DNA from: Alphaproteobacteria bacterium
Lineage (GTDB): Bacteria; Pseudomonadota; Alphaproteobacteria; GCA-016699305
Reading direction: 5' to 3'
DNA length: 64,000 nucleotides
Assembly: GCA_016699305.1 (NCBI GenBank)
Contig: CP064970.1
Coordinates: forward strand, 372,001 to 436,000
Shown: positions 1-11,504 of the stretch, piece after piece
Layout: every line of letters begins with the position of its first letter
How positions within the stretch are numbered: position 1 is the stretch's first letter
Translations under genes and position numbers: made by a program
The notes under the pieces: model-generated
Database searches by the model: none
Seen by the model: the letters and a program-made list of their open reading frames with translations, nothing else
Told to the model about the DNA's origin: nothing

Positions 1-1
1 A

Positions 2-712
2 GGCGAAGATCCCGACAGCCTCATTCGCCGCCGTGGCCCCGATGCTTTGCGCGCGCAACTGAGCCAATCTCTGCCGATTTCCGAAGTGCTGTGGCGCACC
101 ACCGTTCAGCGGAGATCCCTCACCACTCCCGAAGCGCGGGCCGGATTGCGTACTGAGCTGATGAAGCGAATCGCCGCCATCCGTGACAACGAAGTGCGCG
201 AATCGTATCGAGCCGAAATGACGGTCCGGATCAATCACCTGCTTTTACCGGCACGACGCAAGAAAGATTCCAGACATACGGCCCACTCTGTCGGGCATAC
301 CATGACGGAGGCTCATCAACGCCCCCTCCCATCTAATCCGCAATCGCAACGAGCTAAGCAGATGTTGGCGATTATGTTGTTCCATCCTTATATCTTTACC
401 GAAATTGATGAGGATTTTGCGATGCTTTCCATGCCCGAGCCGCGTCTGGATGCCCTTCATACCGAGATGATCAACTGGTTGAGTGAGGCCACGGCGCAAG
501 AAAATGCGCATGAAACCCTTGACGCGGAGGCATTTGCCAGCCATCTCATGCAGCGTGGCCATGCGGAAGCTCTGGCAGAGCTGGAAAGCTCGCTGCGCGC
601 GCATGGTTGGGGGGCACTGCAACGCAAATCTTTGGACGAAGCCAAGGATTTGTGGGTCAGTACGTTTGAGCACTACCAAGGCCATACGGCGCGCAAAATG
701 GGCGCTGTATAG
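2..712 (+). CDS. dnaG: DNA primase DnaG, C-terminal part (5' end outside the window)
   Basis: DnaG lays down RNA primers for replication. Only the last ~236 codons are present; the open frame runs in from the window edge. The first residues read GEDPDSLIRRRGPDALRAQL, the late TOPRIM-core segment (DPDSLIRR) found in bacterial primases, and are followed by a 'SEVLW' stretch. The remaining ~180 residues are the helicase-binding C-terminal domain, which is poorly conserved and ends at a TAG. rpoD begins 41 bp downstream on the same strand, the classical dnaG-rpoD arrangement of the macromolecular synthesis operon; rpsU is not visible here. Any internal start such as the TTG at 47 is not the real start. 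Confidence 0.9.
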   Translation, partial: GEDPDSLIRRRGPDALRAQLSQSLPISEVLWRTTVQRRSLTTPEARAGLRTELMKRIAAIRDNEVRESYRAEMTVRINHLLLPARRKKDSRHTAHSVGHTMTEAHQRPLPSNPQSQRAKQMLAIMLFHPYIFTEIDEDFAMLSMPEPRLDALHTEMINWLSEATAQENAHETLDAEAFASHLMQRGHAEALAELESSLRAHGWGALQRKSLDEAKDLWVSTFEHYQGHTARKMGAV

Positions 713-753
713 CTAGGTTCATCTGTTTTTTATGGCGAGGGGAGCCGACGCAT

Positions 754-3009
<2,256 letters not shown>

Positions 3010-3035
3010 CAAGTAGGCACTGTTGACCGAGAGCA

Positions 3036-3806
3036 ATGTGCATATATCGCCCCCCCCCGCGCTGGGTATCGGCGTCTGAATCAGGTATAGCCATCGGGCC
3101 GATCCTGTGGGTGGTGGCGATTCTGGCTGGCTTAGCCGCTGCCATTGCGGCGGCGTCGGGTTCGTTCAATGGCGATATCTCTGCCGTCAAAGCCAAGGCC
3201 CAAGCAACGGCCATTCTCGGTTATGTCAATGAATTGCAAATCGGCGTGGATAGAGTGATGTCGCGCTGTCCAGATACGGAAATCAGTCTTGCCAATTCCG
3301 TTGACCCTGAATATCCAGAAAATCCCCTCGCCCCTTCTGATAAGTCCTGCCATGTCTTTGATGTGAATGGCGGCGGTGTTCTATTCAAAGAACCACCACC
3401 AGATGTTAATTTAACCGCAGTCTCGCTAGAGGCAAGAAACTACGCTATCAATACACAGCATAATATACGCATACTGGGAAGGACTTTTGGTTATAGCGGT
3501 GTTTTAGACGATACAGGCAGAGACCTCGTTATTTTCTTGCCAGGACTAACCAGGGAACTATGTCTAAAAATAAATGAAATGGTAGGTGTAACGATAGAGA
3601 GCGGAGATGCGCCGATTCATGCGAATGATCTTTGGTGTTTCAAAGAATTAGATTATTGGACTAATGGTACCCACGGCCTACATTTTGGGTGTGGTCCTGG
3701 GCCGAATTGGAACAAGCTAACTTGCTGTACGAAATTAGCTATAAGCAACGACTCTCGAATCCCAGCGGGGTCTTATGTTCTTTACCACGCTCTGCATGTC
3801 AGATAG
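3036..3806 (+). CDS. Pilin-like exported protein with a C9 tract in its 5' end
   Basis: A 256-residue protein of unknown function. After about 16 residues it has one long hydrophobic helix beginning GIAIGPILWVVAILAGLAAA and then a soluble part with at least eight Cys. A short leader ending in Gly before a hydrophobic helix resembles type IVb pilins or pseudopilins, and two PilT/GspE-type ATPases lie just downstream on the opposite strand; this link is inference. Nine consecutive C (3050-3058) fall in codons 5-8. With nine C the ATG at 3036 is in frame; with eight C a TTG (3023) or GTG (3038) would be in frame instead. The ribosome site is weak for all of them. There is no clear family match by eye. 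Confidence 0.6.
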   Translation: MCIYRPPPRWVSASESGIAIGPILWVVAILAGLAAAIAAASGSFNGDISAVKAKAQATAILGYVNELQIGVDRVMSRCPDTEISLANSVDPEYPENPLAPSDKSCHVFDVNGGGVLFKEPPPDVNLTAVSLEARNYAINTQHNIRILGRTFGYSGVLDDTGRDLVIFLPGLTRELCLKINEMVGVTIESGDAPIHANDLWCFKELDYWTNGTHGLHFGCGPGPNWNKLTCCTKLAISNDSRIPAGSYVLYHALHVR

Positions 3807-4156
3807 GGCGTCTTGTCCATCGCCTCTGCCCGGCTCCCTCGTTGCTTCGCCAAACCGTCTTTTGACTTTTGGGTTTTAACGGACCGTGGATGGTCCGGAT
3901 GCCCCTGCCCTAGCTTTTCCCCTACAGGCCATTGCAACAGAGTGATAACGAGGGTTTCTGGCTGGCGCTGCCTGAATGAAATTGCGAGAGTGTTATTGGT
4001 GTAGGCAACTGTGTTGCACCATTTTATTCTGCCCATCTTGTCCTAGGCCTGTTTTACATACATCAAGACGTATGTCGCGAGATCAACCAAAGGCTTGGGG
4101 CTCCGATGCCTGCGAATGACGCAGCCTATCAAGATAGCGGGGTCTGTCTCCTGTGC
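3807..4156. other. Intergenic stretch, convergent genes, nothing recognised
   Basis: About 350 bp between the pilin-like gene and the first ATPase gene, which converge here. Short open frames exist on both strands, but none has a convincing ribosome site or protein-like composition. No strong terminator hairpin with a T-run was found. Confidence 0.4.
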
Positions 4157-5128
4157 TTACCCGTGCGGCGATTGGTTTTTCCGGCTGGCCATGGTGTTGA
4201 GGCGAGCGATTTGCATGTCGATATAGGTATTGATCATACCCACTTTTTGCTCGCGAATCAGATTGCGCACGGGATCGCCGTTATTAGCCTCTTCGGTGAT
4301 CACATAACGTAAAAAGGGGCCGCTGGGGCCTAGGGTCTGGTGCAAGGCACCGGTCAGTCCGGCGGCAAGCATCGCTTCGGCACCCCGGCCCATGCTTTGC
4401 TCGGCCAAATGCATCAGGCCCATCAGACTTTCTTCGATCGAGCCGGCATGAATGGTGGTCAGCACCAAATGCCCCGTGGTGGCGGCGCGTAAGATCTGCT
4501 CGGCGGCGCGCGGCGAACGCACCTCGCCCACCATCATAAAGCGCGGCGTCCAGCGCAAAGCCAGCTTCAGCGGCGTGGCCCAATCTTCGTTATCAACTTG
4601 GACCTGATAGCAATATCCGTTATCACCGCATGGCCCTTCAAGCGCGTATTCCACCGGATCTTCGACCGTGATGGCAACGCCGCCCAGGCGCGTCAGATAG
4701 TCCTTGAGCAACGAGAAGCAGGTGGTCGTTTTACCGTGTCCTGTGGCTCCCGAAAGGATGATAAGTCCATCGCGGCGGCCCAATTGGCGCAAATAAGTGG
4801 TGATATGCTCGGCAAAAGACAATGACTCCATCGTCGGGATGTTTTCCTTGATCCGGCGCAAAATGGCCCAGCGTTCGCCTTTTGAGGTCATCTGATGAGA
4901 CACGCGAAACCGCATGCCGTCATAGGCAAACGCCATATCGGCTTTTTCCAAATTGCTATGCGCCAGGGTCTGCGTCAGAGCGAGGCAGTCGCCATGAAAT
5001 TCCTCGGGCAAGGGCCTGGTCCATAAATTGGACATATCGCGCGCCAATGGACGATAACGCGGCTCACCAGGCTGGTCCAACCGGATGTAGATGTCCATGA
5101 ATTTCAGTTCGCGCAGCGGCATGCCCAT
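4157..5128 (-). CDS. PilT/GspE-family secretion ATPase (paralogue 1)
   Basis: Hexameric ATPase of the type II/type IV secretion superfamily, predicted to power pilus extension/retraction or secretion from the cytoplasmic face. Length is 323 residues. The Walker A motif GATGHGKTT lies at 127-135, the Asp box TVEDPVEY at 154-161, the degenerate Walker B FMMVGEVR at 197-204, and the His box GHLVLTTIHA at 219-228. The N-terminal ~110 residues correspond to the PAS-like domain seen in PilT and DotB. The protein is clearly homologous to the next gene, but shorter. Whether it is PilT-like, DotB-like or a type IVb pilus ATPase cannot be decided without a tree; no pilus platform or secretin gene lies in the window. 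Confidence 0.85.
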   Translation of the reverse strand: MGMPLRELKFMDIYIRLDQPGEPRYRPLARDMSNLWTRPLPEEFHGDCLALTQTLAHSNLEKADMAFAYDGMRFRVSHQMTSKGERWAILRRIKENIPTMESLSFAEHITTYLRQLGRRDGLIILSGATGHGKTTTCFSLLKDYLTRLGGVAITVEDPVEYALEGPCGDNGYCYQVQVDNEDWATPLKLALRWTPRFMMVGEVRSPRAAEQILRAATTGHLVLTTIHAGSIEESLMGLMHLAEQSMGRGAEAMLAAGLTGALHQTLGPSGPFLRYVITEEANNGDPVRNLIREQKVGMINTYIDMQIARLNTMASRKNQSPHG

Positions 5129-5250
5129 GAGATGTCCCTTTCCTGGCCAAACACGGCAGTTCTTTGCCTGTCATTGGACAAGAAAGGCATTAACAAAAAT
5201 TGAACAGCGGCAGTACCGGGTTAGATTCCGATGAAGAGCACATTTTGTTG

Positions 5251-6900
5251 CTATGTGGTTTGATGTCCGGCGGCGATGCGGGCAGCGATACGATCCGTGT
5301 AACTGACCACAGCCCCTAATTTACCCTCGCGAATGACCGCGCGGATGGGATCGCCGGTATTGCCCTCTTCCGTCACCAGGAACTTCGCATGCAACCCCTG
5401 GGGCAAAAGTTGTTGAAATATAATGGCGGTCAGGCTGTTGGCAAAAATTGTCTCCACCCCCTTGCCCATGGCTTGCTCGGCCAGGAACAGGATTCCCGAC
5501 AGCGCCTCTTGAATTGAACCGGCATGGACGGTGGTAATCACCAAGTGGCCCGTGGTGGCAGCGCGCAACAATTCCTCGGCCGCGCGCGGCGTCCGAATTT
5601 CACCAACCAAGATATATTGTGGAGACCAACGCAATGACCGCTTGATATATTCGGCCCAGTCCTCTTCGCCACGGATCTCGGACTGAAAGCAATAGCCGCT
5701 GCTGCCGTGATGGCCTTGCAGGTTGTATTCGACAGGGTCTTCAACGGTAAAGCCAATGCCCCCATATTGAATCAGATATTCGCGCAACAGACTGACCGCC
5801 GTTGTGGTCTTGCCGTTGCAAGTAGGGCCAGCCACAAGAACCAAGCCATCGCGCCTACCTAAATTCATCAGATGCGGCAGTAGGTTTGGATCAAGACCCA
5901 GCTTATCGGGATGCAGAATCGTATTGTTGATCCGGCGCATACACACCCAATGCTCACCATCGGCCATGGTCTGGCTGGAGGCACGGAAACGCATCCCCTT
6001 ATATTCCACCGCCGCCTCTGGTTCTTGCGACAGGCGCGCCTTGACCATGATCAAAAGATCATGCATTTCTGCCAGCACTGGCGCAGACAATCCCTTGCCC
6101 ATACCCGGTAAGCATCCCGTATGACGTGCATTCGAAGATGAAGCCGCATGGCTTTCCGCATATTGGCGACGGAATTTGATGAGATAACGGATATCGCCGC
6201 TTTCATCGAGTCTAAGATACAGATCGGTGAACGGCACGGATTCAAGCGACATAAAGGCGGCGCTGCCCGACACATGAGAAAGCGGCGCCGCAGGCACCAC
6301 CGGTTTATGAGCCGCATTCCCCGATGGCGAGTGTTCCGCCGTATGTGGCATTGAGGCCGATATGGATTCCAGCGATGTCAAAGCTGCAGCTCCCGACTCG
6401 TGAGAAGGTGTTGCCCGAGGAATCTTGGAATTATGCCTCGAATGGACAGAGGGGTCGGACGTCACAGAAGCCTTGATCGGATGTGACGCTGGGATGGTCG
6501 CCGACTTGACAAGGGCTGGTTGAGATTGATCTCCAGCCGCACGCCTGATGCCCGAGAACCAGCCTTTGCCTTCTTTCTTGCCATTGGCCTGGCTCAGCGG
6601 CAGCGATGGGCCACTGACGATATGGGCGACATTTTCGCCATTTACTGCCGGTCCACGCGCCGATGTCTCATATCCGTTCATTTTAGCTTCTCTAACGTCT
6701 GGGGTCATATTCAATTCGTTATGCTGAGCGCTATCATGCCGGACAGACGCGACATTAACAATCGTTTCATGTTCGTGCTCATTATTCTGGGCTTGTTTTT
6801 TAGATACGGATAAATCTTCACAGTCAATCTGGACGCCACCTTCATCCGTGATTTCTGTTGGCACAAGCAATGTGTCATCGGGCTTGATAAAAAGCGGCAT
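5251..6900 (-). CDS. PilT/GspE-family secretion ATPase with long N-terminal extension (paralogue 2)
   Basis: Second ATPase of the same family, 549 residues from the ATG at 6900. That ATG has a GGAGGAG ribosome site about 11 bases upstream; an ATG at 6927 would put this site inside the gene. Walker A is GPTCNGKTT at about 358-366, followed by TVEDPVEY, VGEIRTPRA and the His box GHLVITTVHA. The C-terminal ~330 residues match the neighbouring ATPase along their length. The first ~220 residues are a polar, Ser/His/Ala-rich, probably disordered extension. It holds an imperfect internal repeat (SHESGAAALTSLES, then SHVSGSAAFMSLES), the second copy leading straight into the ATPase N-domain. The two genes are 122 bp apart and likely co-transcribed. 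Confidence 0.85.
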   Translation of the reverse strand: MPLFIKPDDTLLVPTEITDEGGVQIDCEDLSVSKKQAQNNEHEHETIVNVASVRHDSAQHNELNMTPDVREAKMNGYETSARGPAVNGENVAHIVSGPSLPLSQANGKKEGKGWFSGIRRAAGDQSQPALVKSATIPASHPIKASVTSDPSVHSRHNSKIPRATPSHESGAAALTSLESISASMPHTAEHSPSGNAAHKPVVPAAPLSHVSGSAAFMSLESVPFTDLYLRLDESGDIRYLIKFRRQYAESHAASSSNARHTGCLPGMGKGLSAPVLAEMHDLLIMVKARLSQEPEAAVEYKGMRFRASSQTMADGEHWVCMRRINNTILHPDKLGLDPNLLPHLMNLGRRDGLVLVAGPTCNGKTTTAVSLLREYLIQYGGIGFTVEDPVEYNLQGHHGSSGYCFQSEIRGEEDWAEYIKRSLRWSPQYILVGEIRTPRAAEELLRAATTGHLVITTVHAGSIQEALSGILFLAEQAMGKGVETIFANSLTAIIFQQLLPQGLHAKFLVTEEGNTGDPIRAVIREGKLGAVVSYTDRIAARIAAGHQTT

Positions 6901-7118
6901 AGTCGGCGATCTCCTCCTTCCTCGCATTCCACTGGTAGTCGAGGTCCCCCAACCTCATGCTCGCGATAAGATTAGCATCTATATGTAAATTTTTTTGTTA
7001 TTTATATAGAACATTCCGAAATGCTCGAAAAAATTCTTCTATAACGTTTCGAAGAACCGGGGTTTAGAGGGCGCGGGGGGCTTGTCGCCGATATCTGGCA
7101 CCTTGAGCCATAGAAGCC

Positions 7119-7814
7119 TTACGGCCCAGCACATACAGGACTAATTATTTTGCGCACCAACGACCCGGCTTGGCGCGGCAGATCTTGGCTTCCTGGATCC
7201 AAATTGTCTTGGCATGTTCGGACCACTTTTAGCTTGGTTTCGTTTTCTATGCTTTCATAGCAGTAAGGCCCCGTCTTAAGACCACCATCCTTAAGCCCCA
7301 CAGAGATGGTATCTAACGTGTGGGGATTCCTAAAACGGATATGGCCATTATGGCTGGAAAAATTGACCTGCCCGTTATATGTCAGACTCGTGAGGTACTC
7401 TAGAGGGAGGGCGTTTCCAGCATGGAGATGACTCTCGATGAACTTTGTCTCTCTATCGATCGGCAGAAAGACCCCCTGAAACGGTAGAACTGAGCAAACC
7501 GCATCCCGTCTCCCGCTTTTTTCCGCGCAAACATAGTGTTGTTCATGATTGTAATAAATGCGCAGCGTGCCCGCACCTTTCCCGCCGCTGAGAACATAGC
7601 TTCTCGTGGCCAAATTGCCGCTAAAGATGACCTGCTGACTCTTGCAAATCGACGCCATGACTTCGTGCATGGCGTCATATGTCTCACCCGGGCCAAGCTT
7701 CTGGTATCCGAAATAACCCAATGCGCTCAAGGCAACAGCCCCAGTCAGCCCAACCAATGTGATTTTCAGGGCGCGGCTTGGCATTTTTCTCGGTGCGCGG
7801 GGCGGCTTGTCCAT
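7119..7814 (-). CDS. Hypothetical membrane-anchored protein
   Basis: No family recognised. The start at 7814 has an AAAGGA site five bases upstream; the open frame extends further 5' but without a ribosome site. The 231-residue product has a basic N-terminus rich in Pro/Arg/Lys and one transmembrane helix (about residues 18-38, TLVGLTGAVALSALGYFGY). A ~190-residue periplasmic part with five or six Cys follows. This topology resembles a pilus-accessory or envelope protein. It lies upstream of the two ATPase genes on the same strand, separated by 218 bp. Confidence 0.6.
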   Translation of the reverse strand: MDKPPRAPRKMPSRALKITLVGLTGAVALSALGYFGYQKLGPGETYDAMHEVMASICKSQQVIFSGNLATRSYVLSGGKGAGTLRIYYNHEQHYVCAEKSGRRDAVCSVLPFQGVFLPIDRETKFIESHLHAGNALPLEYLTSLTYNGQVNFSSHNGHIRFRNPHTLDTISVGLKDGGLKTGPYCYESIENETKLKVVRTCQDNLDPGSQDLPRQAGSLVRKIISPVCAGP

Positions 7815-7902
7815 GTCTGTTCCTTTGGCGTTGTACACAGACATGCAACATACGTATACGCAATAGATGCGCAAGCGGAGTCTTATGTATCTGAACGCAT
7901 TT

Positions 7903-8697
7903 TTAATCAAAATCCACCGTCACGGGCACATGATCGCTGGGCTGGTCCCAACCGCGCACGGGCTTGAGTATATCGGCGGCACGCACCGATGATGCCAAGC
8001 TTGGGCTGGTCCATATATGGTCCAGGCGGCGGCCTCGGTCCGATGCGGCCCAATCATGGGCGCGATAGCTCCACCAGGAAAACAGCTTTTGCGGCGGCGG
8101 ATGGTGACGGCGCACCACATCCACCCAATCCAGGCTTTTGCGCAGGCGTTCCATGGCGGCCACTTCGACGGGGGTGTGCGAGACCACGCCCAGCATCTGC
8201 CGATGCGACCAAACATCCTCGGGCAACGGCGCGATATTGAGATCGCCGACCATCACGATACGCTGTGTGTGGGCATGATTGGCCTGGCCTTCCCACCATG
8301 AGCTAAGCTCCGCCATGAATTGCAGTTTATGCGCGAATTTTTCATTGGTCGCCGCATCGGGAATATCGCCGCCTGCAGGGACATAGACGCAGTGAATGTC
8401 TGTGCCGTCTTGCAGCATTGCGCTGATATGGCGGCAATCGGTCTTGTTCGCCCAGTCATGATGCAAAATAGAGTTCAAAGGATGAAGGGATAAAATGGCC
8501 ACGCCGTTATATCCCTTCATGCCCCGAATGGCGTGATGGACATAACCGCGCTGCTGCAAAGGCTCCAGGGGAAAAAATTCGTCGGGCGTCTTTGTTTCTT
8601 GCAGACAGACGATATCGGGCCGCTCTTTCTCGACCAGGCGCAGCAATAGCGGTAAACGTAACCGCACAGAGTTGATGTTCCAGGTCAGCAAGCGCAT
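7903..8697 (-). CDS. xthA: Exodeoxyribonuclease III
   Basis: AP endonuclease / 3'-5' exonuclease of base-excision repair (EEP superfamily). Length of about 264 residues is typical. Visible motifs in order: WNINSVR (metal-site Asn), LQETK (metal-binding Glu), YVPAG, GDLNIAP (catalytic Asp/Asn), RLDHIW and the terminal PSDHVPV (catalytic Asp-His). All catalytic residues are present. The ATG at 8697 follows a TTG; no strong ribosome site is visible. It is divergent from ygfZ, with an 86 bp shared upstream region. Confidence 0.95.
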   Translation of the reverse strand: MRLLTWNINSVRLRLPLLLRLVEKERPDIVCLQETKTPDEFFPLEPLQQRGYVHHAIRGMKGYNGVAILSLHPLNSILHHDWANKTDCRHISAMLQDGTDIHCVYVPAGGDIPDAATNEKFAHKLQFMAELSSWWEGQANHAHTQRIVMVGDLNIAPLPEDVWSHRQMLGVVSHTPVEVAAMERLRKSLDWVDVVRRHHPPPQKLFSWWSYRAHDWAASDRGRRLDHIWTSPSLASSVRAADILKPVRGWDQPSDHVPVTVDFD

Positions 8698-8783
8698 CAA
8701 GGGTCATCCATGTCAGAAGGGGCGGAAAGGCGTGATGCGCCCATGCTATAACGGTGCGCGGTGCCAGAGGGCAAGAGGGAGAG

Positions 8784-9668
8784 ATGAACGCCATGACCGA
8801 ATCGACCGCATGGGCGGCCCTGCCACAACGTGGGATTTTGTCCGTGTCGGGACCGCAGGCCAAGGATTTTTTGCAAGGCTTGGTCAGTCAAGACGTCACG
8901 CTGGCCAGTCCCGCGCAGATGATCCACGCCGCTTTGCTGAGCCCCCAAGGCCGCTTTCGCCACGAGATGTTCGTGATCGAAGGCGCGTCGGGCGAATATT
9001 GGTTAGAGACCGTGCGGGATGATATCCCGGCCCTGATCGCTCTGCTGCAGCAATATCGTTTGCGTGCGCAGGTCACGTTCAAGGATATCAGCGACGCATG
9101 GGGCGTGGCTTGGGCCGATGGCGCGACGGCATGTGCAGCGCATGACAAAATCTTTATGGATCCTCGCTTGCCCGCTTTGGGATGGCGAGCTTTCTTGCCG
9201 CGCCCGATGATAGAGGACTGTCAAGACGGCACGGATGCCTATCGCAAACACCGCCTAGGCTTGGGCGTCGCCGATGCTCAGTACGACGCGAAACGAGACC
9301 ATGATTTGCTAAGCGACCTTAATTTCGACCTGCTTCATGGCATCAGCTGGACCAAGGGCTGCTATATCGGCCAAGAAGTCACCGCCCGCATGCATCATCG
9401 ACGACTGGTCAAGAAGCGCCTGTTCCCCGTGCATTGGCAGGGACAGGAAATCATATGGGGTAGCCCGGTTCATGGTTCAGACGACAAGCCCTGCGGCGAG
9501 ATGCGCAGCTGTTTTTTGGAGCAAGGCCAATGGCAAGGACTGGCTTTACTGGATATGATGGTGGTTGCCGAACATGTACAGATGGCTCCGTCTTTATATG
9601 GTTCCCTGGGCCAAACTTTATATATGGCCTGGCCTTCTTGGATGCCTATTTCCTGCGTCGCTTCATAG
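8784..9668 (+). CDS. ygfZ: YgfZ/GcvT-like folate-binding Fe-S assembly protein
   Basis: YgfZ proteins bind tetrahydrofolate and help maintain some iron-sulfur enzymes. The signature KGCYIGQE is at about 191-198 of the 294-residue product and contains the conserved Cys. The N-terminal half carries the GcvT-like fold (GRFRHEMFV and a QQYRLRA segment). The start at 8784 follows AGAGGGAGAG; an ATG at 8793 is an alternative. Confidence 0.9.
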   Translation: MNAMTESTAWAALPQRGILSVSGPQAKDFLQGLVSQDVTLASPAQMIHAALLSPQGRFRHEMFVIEGASGEYWLETVRDDIPALIALLQQYRLRAQVTFKDISDAWGVAWADGATACAAHDKIFMDPRLPALGWRAFLPRPMIEDCQDGTDAYRKHRLGLGVADAQYDAKRDHDLLSDLNFDLLHGISWTKGCYIGQEVTARMHHRRLVKKRLFPVHWQGQEIIWGSPVHGSDDKPCGEMRSCFLEQGQWQGLALLDMMVVAEHVQMAPSLYGSLGQTLYMAWPSWMPISCVAS

Positions 9669-9825
9669 TTGATTGTCCATAGCCCCCGCTCTCTGAGTTC
9701 TCGACAGAGAAAAGGTTGTGCCCATGGCAGCGTGCTTCCAAGGCTTATCTGTCATCCATGATATTCTCTCTCGGCTTGGCTCTGTTTGTTGAGTCCGTTA
9801 AGAGACAACCACGACCATCTGCTGC

Positions 9826-11478
9826 TCATACCAACCGGCTTTGCTTGGTCGCTGCCGCTATGAAGCTGACGAACAAGGGATGAGGAGCAAAAGGGCGGGA
9901 TTTCAGTTCGGGGTGGAACTGCACGCCGATGAACCAAGGATGGTTGGGAATCTCGACAATTTCAGGCAAAAGGCCGTCGGGCGATAGGCCGGAAAACACC
10001 AGGCCTTTTTCCTCTAACTGCTTCATGTATGTGGCATTGACTTCATAGCGGTGGCGGTGGCGTTCGCTGATCGTGCTCGCGCCGCCATAAATCTCCTGCA
10101 CGCGGCTGCCAGGCTTCAGCTGCGCCTGATACGCGCCAAGGCGCATAGTGCCGCCCAAATCACCGCCGCCGCGGCGGATTTCCAATTGTCCCTCGCGCAT
10201 CCATTCGGTCATCAAGGCCACCACCGGATGCTCTTGGGGAGCGAATTCGGTGGAGCTTGCCTTTTCCAGGCCCAGCAGATTGCGCGCGGCTTCGATCACG
10301 GCCATTTGCATGCCAAAGCAGATTCCAAAATACGGCACGCTGCGCTCACGCGCGAAACGCGCGGCCATGATCTTGCCTTCGGTGCCGCGTTCGCCAAAGC
10401 CGCCGGGCACCAGAATGCCGTGGACATCGGATAAATGCGACGACACATCGCTGGCCTCGAACACCTCGGATTCGATCCAACGCACCTTGACGCGCACGTT
10501 ATTGGCGATGCCACCATGCATCAACGCCTCGTGCAACGATTTATAACTGTCCAGCATGGCCGTGTATTTGCCCGCGATGGCGATGGTGATTTCATCTTCG
10601 GGATGCTGAATGCGATTCACGATATCGTGCCATTTGGACAAATCGGGCACGTCTTGCGTCGGCAATCTAAAACAATTCAGCACGGCGCGGTCCAGGCCGT
10701 GTTGATGATAGTTCAGTGGCACCTGATAAATGCTATCGGCGGTCAAGGCCTCGATCACCTTGTCGGGACCGACATTGCAAAACAGGGCGATCTTGCGCAA
10801 TTCGGCGTCCGGGATGGGGCGTTCGCTGCGGCACAGCAAGATATCGGGTTGAATCCCGACGCTCAGCAATTCCTTGACTGAATGCTGCGTGGGTTTGGTC
10901 TTTAACTCGCCCGCCGTGGCGATCCAGGGCAGTAACGTGACATGCAGATATATCGCACGGTCACGCCCCAGCTCGTTGCCAAGCTGGCGGATGGCTTCCA
11001 GGAAAGGCAGGCTTTCGATATCGCCCACCGTGCCGCCGATCTCGCACAACACGAAATCCTCGTCCTGCAAATCGGCCAACACGAATTCCTTGATGGCGTC
11101 GGTGACGTGCGGAATCACCTGAACCGTCGCGCCCAGATAATCGCCGCGCCGTTCACGCGCGATGACGCCCGAATAGATTCGCCCGGTGGTCACATTGTCG
11201 GATTTGGTGGCGTTGACGCCGGTAAACCGCTCGTAATGGCCAAGGTCCAGATCGGCCTCGGCCCCGTCATCGGTCACAAAGACCTCGCCATGCTGGATCG
11301 GGCTCATCGTGCCGGGATCGACGTTCAGATAGGGATCCAGCTTACGCAGGCGAACCTTATAGCCGCGCGCCTGCAGCAAGGCTCCCAAGGAAGCCGAAGC
11401 CAATCCCTTCCCCAATGAAGAGACAACACCGCCCGTGATAAACACAAAGCGCGGTTTGCTGGATTCGGCCATGGCCAT
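9826..11478 (-). CDS. pyrG: CTP synthase
   Basis: Makes CTP from UTP, ATP and glutamine. The 550-residue protein starts at the ATG at 11478, six bases after AGGTGA; a GTG nine bases upstream is possible. The synthetase domain begins FVFITGGVVSSLGKG (P-loop) and contains HGEVFVTDDGAEADLDLGHY. The C-terminal class-I glutamine amidotransferase domain has its nucleophile Cys near residue 387 in YFGICFGMQ and the His-Glu pair in VQFHPE. It lies downstream of secG on the same strand, a common neighbour in alphaproteobacteria. Confidence 0.97.
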   Translation of the reverse strand: MAMAESSKPRFVFITGGVVSSLGKGLASASLGALLQARGYKVRLRKLDPYLNVDPGTMSPIQHGEVFVTDDGAEADLDLGHYERFTGVNATKSDNVTTGRIYSGVIARERRGDYLGATVQVIPHVTDAIKEFVLADLQDEDFVLCEIGGTVGDIESLPFLEAIRQLGNELGRDRAIYLHVTLLPWIATAGELKTKPTQHSVKELLSVGIQPDILLCRSERPIPDAELRKIALFCNVGPDKVIEALTADSIYQVPLNYHQHGLDRAVLNCFRLPTQDVPDLSKWHDIVNRIQHPEDEITIAIAGKYTAMLDSYKSLHEALMHGGIANNVRVKVRWIESEVFEASDVSSHLSDVHGILVPGGFGERGTEGKIMAARFARERSVPYFGICFGMQMAVIEAARNLLGLEKASSTEFAPQEHPVVALMTEWMREGQLEIRRGGGDLGGTMRLGAYQAQLKPGSRVQEIYGGASTISERHRHRYEVNATYMKQLEEKGLVFSGLSPDGLLPEIVEIPNHPWFIGVQFHPELKSRPFAPHPLFVSFIAAATKQSRLV

Positions 11479-11504
11479 CACAGTCACCTATGAAAAAGGC
11501 GTGG

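Noticed and set aside
10051..11418. Several plus-strand open frames opposite pyrG
   Set aside because: Shadow frames of a clear CTP synthase gene, no ribosome sites, no family features.
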